Notes: generated by a model from the sequence alone, not told the origin. A stretch of 64,000 nt of DNA from Acidimicrobiales bacterium (GCA_041394245.1 JAWKIR010000002.1:806001-870000); one strand, 5' to 3'. Counted from the first letter of the stretch, positions 33,459-41,441 are shown. Numbers and translations: made by a program.

Positions 33459-34610
33459 TCAGCCGTAGAACAACAGGATCGAGGCGGTCAGTCCGTGGAC
33501 GTGGTTTCGCCCTTGCACCGGCCCCAGTTCGCCGGCGCAGAACATGCCCGCGACGGCGCCGCCGTGGACTGCGGCGTGCACCATCTCGGCGTCGTGGTCG
33601 GGTTCCCCGAACAGGCGCACGCCGCGCCCGTTGCACGTGAACACCAGCGCAGCATCGGCACCGACGGGTGCGAGCATCTCCCGGAGGTCCTCGGAGGCAC
33701 TCGCTGCGTCTCGCACGTGGAACTGCAGCGTCGTGCCGACGGGCGCGTGGTCGCCGATCCGGATCGCACCGGCCTCGTGATCGGCCCCCAGCACCCCGCG
33801 GATCAAGAAGTCGCCTCTTCCGAACTCGGCCGCTCGTTCGTCGATCACGAGACCGACGTGGAGGCCGCGCGACAGCAACTCGCGCTCGTCGCCGTCGGCA
33901 TCGTCGATCACGCCGCGCAGGCGTTCGAGGGCCGGCCGCGAGGCCAGCTCGTGCACCATGTTGCGGTCCGACGACGTGACGATGAGCGGGGTACCGACCG
34001 GCCGGCAACCCTGCGAGACGATCGTCGTGTCGTCGAGACCCTCGGGCAGCAAGATGCCGACCGCACCGTCGATGTGGGTCTCCCCCTGGACGACGAGACG
34101 ATTCGCTCCCGGGCCACCCGCCGAGGCCATCCCGCCGACGATGGCGAGGCCGGGGTACTGCTCGTTGCCGGCCTGGAGGAACGCCTCGGTCGGGAACGAG
34201 TACGGCTCGGTCAGCAAGATGAGCGTGCGTCGACCGATCCCGGCGCCGTCGGGCATCCCCACCACGGCGGTTCCGTCGGGTGAGCGCACCACCTCGAGAC
34301 GGACGGCCTCGGCCGGTCCGGTCCGTCCCGCCCAGACCGACACGGCGGGCACGTCCTCGGTCTCCGTGGGTCCGCCGATCACCCCGACGGCGGTCGATCC
34401 GATGAGTGCGCCCGGCTGGAGGATCGCGTTGACCGCCGACGCGATGTCGGTGATGGCGTCGGCATGCGCACCGGCGACGAACAGCAGCACGACGTCGGCG
34501 CCGGGACCGACCTGATCGAGCACGGCGCCCGCGGCTTCGGCCACGGCATGCGCGGGGTCTGGATGCTCGCTGATCGCGGCGCCGAACGTCGCGGCGCCGG
34601 CAGCGGTCAC
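33459..34610 (-). CDS. FIST N/FIST C sensor-domain protein
   Basis: A 383-residue soluble protein. The N-terminal half has VVLLFVAGAH and GALIGSTAVGVIGG, and the C-terminal half HGGAVAGMFCAGELGPVQGRNHVHGLTASILLF, the hallmark end of FIST_C. FIST proteins are proposed small-ligand sensors, possibly for amino acids, and normally feed signal-transduction enzymes; none is fused here. The GTG start overlaps the upstream stop (GTGA), so it is coupled to the 138-residue gene. Confidence 0.85.
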   Translation of the reverse strand: MTAAGAATFGAAISEHPDPAHAVAEAAGAVLDQVGPGADVVLLFVAGAHADAITDIASAVNAILQPGALIGSTAVGVIGGPTETEDVPAVSVWAGRTGPAEAVRLEVVRSPDGTAVVGMPDGAGIGRRTLILLTEPYSFPTEAFLQAGNEQYPGLAIVGGMASAGGPGANRLVVQGETHIDGAVGILLPEGLDDTTIVSQGCRPVGTPLIVTSSDRNMVHELASRPALERLRGVIDDADGDERELLSRGLHVGLVIDERAAEFGRGDFLIRGVLGADHEAGAIRIGDHAPVGTTLQFHVRDAASASEDLREMLAPVGADAALVFTCNGRGVRLFGEPDHDAEMVHAAVHGGAVAGMFCAGELGPVQGRNHVHGLTASILLFYG

Positions 34611-35023
34611 GCGGTCTCCACCGGCGGGAGGAGCGTGTAGGGGACGGTGGTGTGGGGGCCGTGACCGATCCGACAGCGGGCCTCGATCGAGCCGTAGTCG
34701 TCGAACTCGAGCTCGGCCCGCACCAGCCGGTAGGTGAACTTCCCGGGCTCCACGTCGAACGGTTGGACGTTGCGGGCGATCTGCTCCTCGCCACGATGGA
34801 AGGTCACCTCGAGCACGCCCTGCCCGGCCGCCTCGAGCGGGCAGCGGATGATCACGCAGAGATGCGGCGCCCAGGTCAGCGGCAACGGTGACGGGGCCGG
34901 CGCACTGAACTGGATGCCCTTGAGATCGATCCTGGTCGACGGTCCCGCCACGGGGCGGAGGTCGATCTCGTCGATGAAGAGGGCAGAGACGATCTGCATG
35001 TCCGTTGCTGCGTCGGTGGCCAT
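34607..35023 (-). CDS. Conserved hypothetical protein, beta-rich
   Basis: A 138-residue soluble protein with alternating hydrophobic strands (LPLTWAPHLCVIIRCPLEAAG, then YRLVRAELEFDDYGSIEARCRIG). No enzyme motif. It may be a beta-sandwich. The ATG is 6 nt from a TAGCGT box. It is coupled to the FIST gene and divergent from a TetR regulator that may control both. Confidence 0.65.
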   Translation of the reverse strand: MATDAATDMQIVSALFIDEIDLRPVAGPSTRIDLKGIQFSAPAPSPLPLTWAPHLCVIIRCPLEAAGQGVLEVTFHRGEEQIARNVQPFDVEPGKFTYRLVRAELEFDDYGSIEARCRIGHGPHTTVPYTLLPPVETA

Positions 35024-35029
35024 GCGCGC

Positions 35030-35066
35030 ACGCTATCGGGGGCTGTGTCGCTCGTCCCACTACGAT
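35030..35066. promoter_or_regulatory. Divergent leaderless promoters of the FIST operon and tetR
   Basis: TAGCGT on minus (35035-35030) is 6 nt before the ATG at 35023; TACGAT on plus (35061-35066) is 7 nt before the GTG at 35074. The 25 bases between are the natural place for a TetR operator, though no clear palindrome is visible. Confidence 0.5.
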
Positions 35067-35073
35067 GCGACCG

Positions 35074-35706
35074 GTGACGGGGACAACGACTGCCGACTCG
35101 GAGATGACGACGCGTGAGGCGATCGTCACCGCGTCGCGCCGCCTGTTCGCCGAACGCGGCTTCGACGGGACGTCGCTCAACGACATCGCCGCGGTCGTCG
35201 GCATCCGTCGCCAGAGCCTGCTCCATCACTTCCCGTCGAAGGAGGCGATGTACCGCGACGTCTTCGAACGGGCGCTCGCCGAGTGGTACCAGCGGGTCGA
35301 GTCCGCGGTGTCACAGTCGTCAGCGAGCGGGTGGGATCAGGTGGACTACGTGCTCACCGCCGGTTTCGACTTCTTCCGGGACAACCCCGACTTCGTCCGC
35401 ATCGTCCGTCGAGAGGCGCTCGCCGAGGAGGGAACCGGCCACATCGAACTCGGAGTGGCCCTGCAGCCACTGTTCGCCCGGGCGGTCGAGTACTTCGAAC
35501 GAGAGATGGACGCCGGGCGTTTCCGGCGCCACGACGCCGAACAGCTGCTCCTCACGGGCTACGGCGCACTCCTGTCGTACTTTTCCGACGTCGCCTTCAT
35601 CGGCGATCTCCTGCTGCGCGATCCGCTCGACGATGCCTCGCTCGACGCCCGCCTGACCCACGTGCGCGAGCTGTTTCGAGCCGCGCTCGAACCCGCGGCG
35701 ACGTGA
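35074..35706 (+). CDS. TetR-family transcriptional regulator
   Basis: A 210-residue regulator. The helix-turn-helix is REAIVTASRRLFAERGFDGT, then SLNDIAAVVGIRRQSLLHHF (about residues 12-50); the remainder is a helical ligand-binding domain. I take GTG because TACGAT lies exactly 7 nt upstream; an in-frame ATG nine bases earlier would overlap that box, and a further ATG at 35104 is possible. Divergent from the FIST pair, a likely target. Confidence 0.85.
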   Translation: MTGTTTADSEMTTREAIVTASRRLFAERGFDGTSLNDIAAVVGIRRQSLLHHFPSKEAMYRDVFERALAEWYQRVESAVSQSSASGWDQVDYVLTAGFDFFRDNPDFVRIVRREALAEEGTGHIELGVALQPLFARAVEYFEREMDAGRFRRHDAEQLLLTGYGALLSYFSDVAFIGDLLLRDPLDDASLDARLTHVRELFRAALEPAAT

Positions 35707-35745
35707 CCCTGAGGGGGGCGGCACGATCCGCGCCGTCCGGTTGCG

Positions 35746-35751
35746 TAACCT
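35746..35751 (+). promoter_or_regulatory. -10 box of the PBP4-like gene
   Basis: TAACCT, 8 nt before the ATG; near-leaderless. Confidence 0.4.
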
Positions 35752-35759
35752 GACCCCAC

Positions 35760-37235
35760 ATGCGTCGGTTCCTCCTTCCTGCAGCGGTCCTCGCGGTCGC
35801 CGTGATCGCGTCCGTCCTGGCGGGCGGCGCCAACGACGCGGCCGCTCCCGACCAGGCGTCGACGGGCGAGACCGTCGACAGCCTCGCCACGCCGCTGTTC
35901 AGCGTTCGTCGCGCACCCGAGTGGCTGCGCCAGCCGACCACCGACAACCTCCTCGACACCGCGGTGCGGGCACCGGTCGAGGCGCTGGCCGGCACGGGGT
36001 TCGCGTGCCTGGCGGTTCACGTCAACGGCGAACCGGTCACCGAGGTGGCCAGCGATGTGCCATTGATCCCCGGCGAGGTCCAACGACTCCTGACCCTGGC
36101 CGCCCTCGACACCGTGGGCACCGGCGGCTTCACCACCGAGGTCGTTCGCTCGAGCGGTGCGGTGATCACCGAGGAGGGCGTGCTCGAGGGTGACCTCTGG
36201 CTGCTCGGCGGCGCCGACCCGGTGCTGTCGACCAACCCCTACATCAGCCGATTCGACGACGGACGGGCCTTCACCTCGCTGGAGGAGCTCGCCCTCACGA
36301 CGATCGTCGCCCTCCGCGATGCCGGCATCACCGAGATCGGGGGCCGCATCATCGGTGTCGACACCAAGTACGAGGGCAGCCCCCAGGTCTTCAGCGACAC
36401 CTACTGGACCGCGGCGGAACGACGGTCCGGGACCGTCGGTCTGACCTCCGGGCTGCTCGTCGACAACGGGTTCACATCGTTCCCGGCCGACGCCGGCGAC
36501 CCATCGGCGAACGTGCGCTCCTCGGATCCCGTGGGGCACGCCGCGTCGACGTTTCGCGACGTACTCGTCGCGCTCGACATGCCCGTCACGGGTGGAGCCG
36601 AGGCGGGCGATGCGCCGTCGGCCGTGGATCGTGAGCCGGTCGCGCGCATCGAGTCGCCCGCCCTCGAGGAGATCGCGCAGCGGGCGCTCGCCGATGGGAC
36701 CACCGCCGAGATGCTGTGGCGAGAAGCCGCGCTGAGGGGCGGCAATCCGGCCGATGGCCTCGGGGCGATCTTCTTCGTCAACGCCGCGATGGTCGAGCTG
36801 GGCCTCCTGGGTTCGGACGAGGCCGGCAACTTCCCGAAGGTCGACGGCTCGGGTCTCTCCCTCGAGAACCGGGCCCAGTGCGGGACCCTCGTCGGCGTGC
36901 TGGATCCGCAGACCGCCGGGCTCGCCGAGGCGGCGCTGCCCGCCGTGGCCGACTCACCGCTGGCATCGTGTGCGCCGTCGTCGCTCGCGTCGCTGCGCGT
37001 CACCGCCGCGGCCCGGCCCGAAGTCACGTCGATGGCGGGCATCGCAACGGCCGCCAACGGCGACCTCATCACGTTCGCCGTGATCGCCGACTGGCTACCC
37101 GACGCATCCGGCGCCTTCGGGCCGCAGGCCGTGTGCGACGGACTCCTGCCGGCCGTACTCGAAGCGATCGCCCAGCACCCGGCCGGGCCGGACCTCGCCG
37201 ATCTGACCCCACTCGATCCGGTTCCCGCCGAGTAG
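35760..37235 (+). CDS. PBP4/DacB-like (peptidase S13) protein, catalytic motifs lost
   Basis: A 491-residue protein with an N-terminal membrane anchor or signal (residues 1-22) and the S13 D-Ala-D-Ala carboxypeptidase fold, shown by GDLWLLGGADPVLS, YWTAAERRSGTVGLTSGLLVDNG and KVDGSGLSLENRAQCGTLVGVL. All three penicillin-binding motifs are changed: PASxxK is PGEVQR (E106 and R109 replace Ser and Lys), SxN is ADG at 311-313, and KTG is TAA at 415-417. I expect no peptidase or penicillin binding. It may be a structural or regulatory envelope protein. First gene of a run to the LON-domain gene. Confidence 0.85.
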   Translation: MRRFLLPAAVLAVAVIASVLAGGANDAAAPDQASTGETVDSLATPLFSVRRAPEWLRQPTTDNLLDTAVRAPVEALAGTGFACLAVHVNGEPVTEVASDVPLIPGEVQRLLTLAALDTVGTGGFTTEVVRSSGAVITEEGVLEGDLWLLGGADPVLSTNPYISRFDDGRAFTSLEELALTTIVALRDAGITEIGGRIIGVDTKYEGSPQVFSDTYWTAAERRSGTVGLTSGLLVDNGFTSFPADAGDPSANVRSSDPVGHAASTFRDVLVALDMPVTGGAEAGDAPSAVDREPVARIESPALEEIAQRALADGTTAEMLWREAALRGGNPADGLGAIFFVNAAMVELGLLGSDEAGNFPKVDGSGLSLENRAQCGTLVGVLDPQTAGLAEAALPAVADSPLASCAPSSLASLRVTAAARPEVTSMAGIATAANGDLITFAVIADWLPDASGAFGPQAVCDGLLPAVLEAIAQHPAGPDLADLTPLDPVPAE

Positions 37236-37237
37236 CC

Positions 37238-37873
37238 GTGTACGAACTCCCGATGTTCCCACTGGAACACGCGATTCTCCCGACCTCGGTCATCCCGCTG
37301 CACATCTTCGAGCCCCGCTACCGGGCGTTCGCGGCCGACGTGACCCCCAGACCCGATCCCGAGTTCGGCATCGCGCCGATCGAGCGCGGCCGAGAAGTCG
37401 GTGGCGACGATGTCCGGGCCGATGTCGCAGTGGTCGCACGGGTGCTGCAGTTCGAGGAGTTCCCGGACGGCCGCTGGGCGGTGATCTCCGTCGCGACGCG
37501 CCGCATCCGCGTCGTCGAGTGGCTCGACGACGACCCGTATCCGCGCGCCATGGTCGCCGACTGGCCCGACGACGACGCGCTCGACTACCTCGACCAGCTC
37601 GGGGCCACGCCCCTCGCCGGGATCAACGAGTCCATCGAACGGATTTGTCGCGCCGCAGAACGCATCCAGCCCGACCGTCCGGTGCCGCCACCGATCCTGA
37701 ACGAGGATCCGGCGGTTGCGACCTGGGAGGCAGCGGCGTTCGCGCAGCTCAATCCGTTCGACGCCATGAGCCTGCTCCGCGTGCCCGGAGCGGCCGCTCG
37801 CCTCGCCGCGGCCGGTCAACTCATCCGCGAGCGCGCCGAGGTACTGGAGGCTCTCGCCGATCAGGGCGGATAG
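37238..37873 (+). CDS. LON substrate-binding-domain protein
   Basis: A 211-residue stand-alone LON N-terminal domain: YELPMFPLEHAILPTSVIPLHIFEPRYR at the start, then the ATRRIRVVEW strand. No AAA or protease domain follows. Such proteins are common in actinobacteria and of uncertain function, perhaps binding unfolded peptides. The GTG start is two bases past the previous stop, so it is co-transcribed with the PBP4-like gene. Its TAG stop forms the first half of a -10 box. Confidence 0.85.
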   Translation: MYELPMFPLEHAILPTSVIPLHIFEPRYRAFAADVTPRPDPEFGIAPIERGREVGGDDVRADVAVVARVLQFEEFPDGRWAVISVATRRIRVVEWLDDDPYPRAMVADWPDDDALDYLDQLGATPLAGINESIERICRAAERIQPDRPVPPPILNEDPAVATWEAAAFAQLNPFDAMSLLRVPGAAARLAAAGQLIRERAEVLEALADQGG

Positions 37874-37876
37874 GGT
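37871..37876 (+). promoter_or_regulatory. -10 box sharing a stop codon (holin-like gene)
   Basis: TAGGGT; its TAG is the stop codon of the LON-domain gene. It lies 10 nt before the ATG at 37887. Confidence 0.4.
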
Positions 37877-37886
37877 GGGTGGCCAG

Positions 37887-38183
37887 ATGGCAGATCGAAT
37901 GGGCCCGGGCGACTTCTTCGAGTTGGTCAAGGCATACGCGAAACAAGAAACCGTCGAGCCACTCCGAGGCGCCGGCCGATGGGTCGGATTCGGCGTCGCC
38001 GGCAGCTTCCTGCTCATGCTCGGCGGTGTGTCGCTCACGCTCGCCATGCTGCGGGTCCTCCAGGAGGAGACCGGCACCGCGCTCACCGGCAATCTCTCCT
38101 GGGTTCCCTATCTGGCCACGCTCGTCGCCGCCCTGGTCGTCATCGCACTGCTCGTATGGCGCATCACGAAGAGGAGCCTGTGA
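37887..38183 (+). CDS. Small two-helix membrane protein, Actinobacterial Holin-X/DUF1469-like
   Basis: A 98-residue protein with an amphipathic N-terminus (GDFFELVKAYAKQETVEPLR) and two membrane helices (about 33-57 and 70-92), the layout of the putative actinobacterial holin-X/DUF1469 group. First of four very small genes joined by TGATG and ATGA junctions. Confidence 0.7.
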   Translation: MADRMGPGDFFELVKAYAKQETVEPLRGAGRWVGFGVAGSFLLMLGGVSLTLAMLRVLQEETGTALTGNLSWVPYLATLVAALVVIALLVWRITKRSL

Positions 38184-38407
38184 TGGCACCCGACAAGTCG
38201 GCCGACCCCACACGTATCACCCGTGACGACATCGAGGCCGGCCTGCGCAGCGTCGTCGGTGAAGCGGAGCAGAAGGCGGAGGCGACGGCGAAGAAGATGC
38301 TGCCGGTCGCCGTCGGCGGGGTCCTGCTCGTCCTGTTCGTCGCCTACCGGATCGGCAAACGGGTCGGCACCACCAAGTCGACCGTCGTGGAGATCCGGCG
38401 GATCTGA
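38183..38407 (+). CDS. Small single-helix membrane protein
   Basis: A 74-residue protein: charged N-terminal half with a likely amphipathic helix (IEAGLRSVVGEAEQKAEATAKK), one membrane helix (about 40-58) and a basic tail. Its ATG overlaps the previous stop by one base (TGATG). Probably a partner of the holin-like protein. No family recognised. Confidence 0.65.
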   Translation: MAPDKSADPTRITRDDIEAGLRSVVGEAEQKAEATAKKMLPVAVGGVLLVLFVAYRIGKRVGTTKSTVVEIRRI

Positions 38408-38649
38408 TGGCCGGTCGCGGCTTCGGGCCCACCTACATCAAGCGCACGGTGCGGATGAACAGCGTCCGCAAGGGCCTCCTCGGAGGCTCGCGGTTCTGGT
38501 TGGCGATCTTCGGCCTCGGCTATGTCGCCCGCTGGTCCGGCAAGGTCACGAAGCGGGGCGAGATGCCCATCCGCTTCTCCGAGCCACTCGCGCCCGGTGA
38601 AGAACTCGTGATCCGTCACACCCACGCCACGCGCCGGTCATCTGAGTGA
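38407..38649 (+). CDS. Small protein of unknown function in the TtuB-TtuA operon
   Basis: An 80-residue basic protein with one hydrophobic stretch (FWLAIFGLGYVARW, about 32-45) that may be membrane-associated, and a beta-like end (PLAPGEELVIRH). Starts in TGATG with the previous gene and overlaps the TtuB-like start by four bases. Function unknown. Confidence 0.6.
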   Translation: MAGRGFGPTYIKRTVRMNSVRKGLLGGSRFWLAIFGLGYVARWSGKVTKRGEMPIRFSEPLAPGEELVIRHTHATRRSSE

Positions 38650-38846
38650 AGGTCCTGCTCCGCAACCCCAGCCGAGAACTCGAGATGGAGGGCCCCGTGC
38701 AGGTCTCCGTGCTGCTGGCGCGGCTCGACCTCAACCGCGAATCCCACCTGGTGATCGAGGACGGACAGCTCGTGCCCGGCGACAAGACCCTGGCCAAGGA
38801 CGCCGTCGTGGAGATCCGATCCGTGATCTCCGGCGGCGCCACGTGA
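38646..38846 (+). CDS. Ubiquitin-like sulfur carrier (TtuB/ThiS/MoaD-like) with GGAT tail
   Basis: A 66-residue beta-grasp protein: KVLLRNPSRELEMEGPVQVSVLLARLDLNRESHLVIEDGQLV, then VVEIRSVISGGAT. The di-glycine is at 63-64 and is followed by Ala-Thr, so the adenylation and thiocarboxylation site is not terminal and would need trimming. It sits 13 bases before a TtuA-like gene, which makes a tRNA-thiolation carrier (TtuB-like) the best reading, though ThiS or MoaD roles are possible. GTG start overlaps the previous stop. Confidence 0.72.
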   Translation: MKVLLRNPSRELEMEGPVQVSVLLARLDLNRESHLVIEDGQLVPGDKTLAKDAVVEIRSVISGGAT

Positions 38847-38859
38847 AGCGGACGCTCCG

Positions 38860-39816
38860 ATGAAGTGCCAGGTCTGCCGAGGTCCGGCCGTCATCGACGT
38901 CCGCCGACACAACGCGAACTTCTGTCAGGAGCACTTCCTGCGCCTCTGCCGCGACCAGACCAGGAAGGCCATCGACGAGTTCTCGATGCTCGACGCCGAT
39001 GACCACGTGCTCGTGGCCGTCAGCGGCGGCAAGGACTCGCTGGCGGTCTGGGACATCCTCTGCGAGCTCGGGTACCGGGCCGACGGCTTCTACATCGGTC
39101 TCGGTATCGGCGACTACAGCGACGAGTCGCGGGGCTACGCCGAACGCTTCGCCGCCCAGCGGGGGTTGACGCTCCACGTCGACGATCTGCTGCGCGATCA
39201 CGGGTTCGACGTCCCCCATGGCAGTCGCGCCGCGAAACGCGCGCCGTGCTCGGCCTGCGGCCTCTCCAAGCGCCATCTGTTCGACGAGGCCGCCCGGCGC
39301 GGCGGCTACGACGCCATCGTGACCGGCCACAACCTCGACGACGAAGCCGCCGTGTTGATGGGCAACGTGTTGCACTGGCAGACCGACTATCTCGGTCGCC
39401 AGTCGCCGCATCTGCCGGCCGCCAACGGCTTCCCGAAGAAGGTCAAGCCCCTGGTGCGCCTGACCGAACGCGACACCGCCGCCTACTGCCTGCTGCGTGG
39501 CATCGACTATCTCGTCGACGAGTGCCCGATGGCCGTCGGCAACAAGCATCTGTCGTACAAGGACGCGCTCAACGACATCGAGATCGACTCCCCGGGGGCC
39601 AAGCACGCGTTCTTCTTCGGCTTCCTCGACCGGGCCGCCGACCGCTTCGCGGCCCCGACCGGCGAGACTGGCGACGTGATCATCTCCCCCTGCGAGCGCT
39701 GCGGTTCCCCGAGCTCGAACGACGTCTGTGCGTTCTGCCGCCTGTCCGAACGGGCCACGCAGGCAGTCCCGATCGAGCTGGGGCGAACCCGCCGCCGGAC
39801 CGGAGCCCGACGATGA
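38860..39816 (+). CDS. TtuA/TIGR00269-type tRNA 2-thiolation enzyme
   Basis: A 318-residue adenine-nucleotide alpha-hydrolase. An N-terminal zinc finger (C3, C6, C22 and H25) is followed by the PP-loop SGGKDS at 55-60, a PCSACG segment and a DECPMA cysteine that in TtuA hold the 4Fe-4S cluster, and a C-terminal second zinc finger (CERCGSPSSNDVCAFC). TtuA makes 2-thiouridine or 2-thioribothymidine in tRNA using sulfur from TtuB. It sits between the sulfur carrier and TrmI, and overlaps trmI by four bases. Confidence 0.85.
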   Translation: MKCQVCRGPAVIDVRRHNANFCQEHFLRLCRDQTRKAIDEFSMLDADDHVLVAVSGGKDSLAVWDILCELGYRADGFYIGLGIGDYSDESRGYAERFAAQRGLTLHVDDLLRDHGFDVPHGSRAAKRAPCSACGLSKRHLFDEAARRGGYDAIVTGHNLDDEAAVLMGNVLHWQTDYLGRQSPHLPAANGFPKKVKPLVRLTERDTAAYCLLRGIDYLVDECPMAVGNKHLSYKDALNDIEIDSPGAKHAFFFGFLDRAADRFAAPTGETGDVIISPCERCGSPSSNDVCAFCRLSERATQAVPIELGRTRRRTGARR

Positions 39817-40592
39817 GCGGCAGCGGACCCCTCCGCGCCGGCGAACCGGTGATGCTGATCGACCGGAAGCTGCGGCGGTATCTGATCGATCTCGCCGATG
39901 GGGGAGAGTTCCACAGCCATTCCGGCGTGCTCCCGCACGACGACATGATCGGCTCACCCGAGGGGACGACCTTCCGCTCGACCCGCGGGATGGTCTTCAC
40001 CGCGCTGCGGCCCACCATCACCGACTTCATCCTGAAGATGCCGCGCGGCGCTCAGGTCATCTACCCCAAGGACATCGGCCCGATCCTGATCCTGGCCGAC
40101 ATCTTTCCCGGTGCTCGGGTGCTCGAGTCGGGATTGGGAAGCGGCGCCCTCTCGACCGGCATGCTGCGCGCCGGCGCCGAGATCACCGGCTACGAGATCC
40201 GCGAGGACTTCGAGGCGAAGGCACGCGAGAACGTCGGCCGCTTCCTCGGACCCGAATCGCTCGATCACTACCAGACCCACATCCGCGACGTCTACGAAGG
40301 CATCGACGAGACCGACCTCGACCGGATCGTGCTCGACCTTCCCGAGCCGTGGCAGGTCGTGCCCCACGCGGAGAAGGCGCTGCGGCCCGGCGGAATCCTC
40401 GTCGCCTACACGCCGAGCATCATCCAGGTCTCCCAGCTCCATCAGGCGCTCGACGAGTCCAAGCTCGGGTTCGCCGAGACGGTGGAGGTCCTCAACCGCG
40501 GCTGGCACGTCCAGGGAGCGGCGGTGCGGCCCGACCATCGCATGGTCGGGCACACGGGCTTCCTGACCCACGCCCGACTGCTGGAGGAATGA
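39813..40592 (+). CDS. trmI: tRNA (adenine-58-N1)-methyltransferase
   Basis: A 259-residue SAM-dependent enzyme. The N-terminal beta domain (LIDRKLRRYLIDLADGGEFHSHSG), the SAM loop VLESGLGSGALSTGMLRA, and EPWQVVPHAEKALRPGGILVAYTPS are TrmI hallmarks. It forms m1A58 in the tRNA T-loop. The ATG overlaps the TtuA-like stop (ATGA) and its own stop overlaps the protease start. In mycobacteria the trmI gene also lies near the proteasome locus. Confidence 0.93.
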   Translation: MSGSGPLRAGEPVMLIDRKLRRYLIDLADGGEFHSHSGVLPHDDMIGSPEGTTFRSTRGMVFTALRPTITDFILKMPRGAQVIYPKDIGPILILADIFPGARVLESGLGSGALSTGMLRAGAEITGYEIREDFEAKARENVGRFLGPESLDHYQTHIRDVYEGIDETDLDRIVLDLPEPWQVVPHAEKALRPGGILVAYTPSIIQVSQLHQALDESKLGFAETVEVLNRGWHVQGAAVRPDHRMVGHTGFLTHARLLEE

Positions 40593-41344
40593 CCACCCGG
40601 CCTCGGGATCGGCGCGCACCCGCCCGCTTCGCCGCGGCCGTGCTCGTGTTCGCCCTCATCGCCGGAGCCTGCGCCGACGACACCGAGTCCACGGCCGACA
40701 CGCCGACCGAGCCGAGCGGGGTCCCCGACGACCACGGTCTGTCCGACGCCACCCTCGCCCGGGTGCTCCGATCGACCGTCGGCATCGACGGTGTCGCCTG
40801 TGGGCGGCGCGCCTCGGGGAGCGGGTTCGCCCTGACCGATCACCTCGTCGTGACCGACGCCCACGTGATCGTCGGCATCGACGAGAACCAGGTCCACACC
40901 TTCGACGGCCGTGCGCTCGCGGGCATCCCGGTGGCGTTCGACCCGGTGGCCGATCTCGCCATCCTCGACGTGAGCGGCGCCGCCCTCGCGCCACTCCCGT
41001 TGAGCGACGACGCCGAACCGGGGAGCACCGGCGTGGTCGTCGGCTGGGAATCCGGCCCCCCGGGCCCCGACCCGACCCCGTACCGGGTCGAGCGACGGGT
41101 CACCGTGCGGATCGAGGCGGTCGGCACCGACGAGCGCGTCGAGCGGCCGGCGTGGCTGGTCGCCGCCGACATCGAGGTCGGCGACTCCGGCGCTGCGCTC
41201 ATCGACCCGACCGGCGAGGTCATCGGTGTCGCGTTCGCCACCTCGACCCAGGGCGAAGGCGTCGGCTACGCGGTGCGCAGCTCAGCGATCGAGGAGCTGC
41301 TCGCGGCCGGACTCGACGCCAACCTCACCATTCCACCCTGCTGA
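40589..41344 (+). CDS. Secreted trypsin-like serine protease (lipoprotein)
   Basis: A 251-residue chymotrypsin-fold protease. The N-terminus is an export signal ending LIAGAC, a probable lipobox with C28 as the lipidated residue. The triad is visible: His in VVTDAHV, Asp in DLAILDV and Ser in GDSGAAL. It resembles MarP- or DegP-type proteases without PDZ or membrane domains. The ATG overlaps trmI by four bases. Its TGA stop is the first of four TGA in a 14-bp tandem repeat. Confidence 0.85.
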   Translation: MTTRPRDRRAPARFAAAVLVFALIAGACADDTESTADTPTEPSGVPDDHGLSDATLARVLRSTVGIDGVACGRRASGSGFALTDHLVVTDAHVIVGIDENQVHTFDGRALAGIPVAFDPVADLAILDVSGAALAPLPLSDDAEPGSTGVVVGWESGPPGPDPTPYRVERRVTVRIEAVGTDERVERPAWLVAADIEVGDSGAALIDPTGEVIGVAFATSTQGEGVGYAVRSSAIEELLAAGLDANLTIPPC

Positions 41345-41390
41345 TCCACCCCTGCTGATCCACCCCTGCTGATCCACCCCTGCTGAGCCC
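41338..41390 (+). repeat. 14-bp minisatellite across the protease stop codon
   Basis: CTGCTGATCCACCC is repeated three times in full (41338, 41352, 41366) and once in part (41380). TGA falls at 41342, 41356, 41370 and 41384, covering all three reading frames. The first TGA is the gene's own stop. A similar array is at 52937-52976. Confidence 0.9.
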
Positions 41391-41441
41391 AGACGCGAAG
41401 CGAGGGAGGCCGAAGCCCCCCTCGTTCATGTCGTCTCAGCG

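Noticed and set aside
41338..41390. Tandem repeat as a possible CRISPR array
   Set aside because: Units are 14 bp, directly adjacent without spacers, and no cas gene is present.
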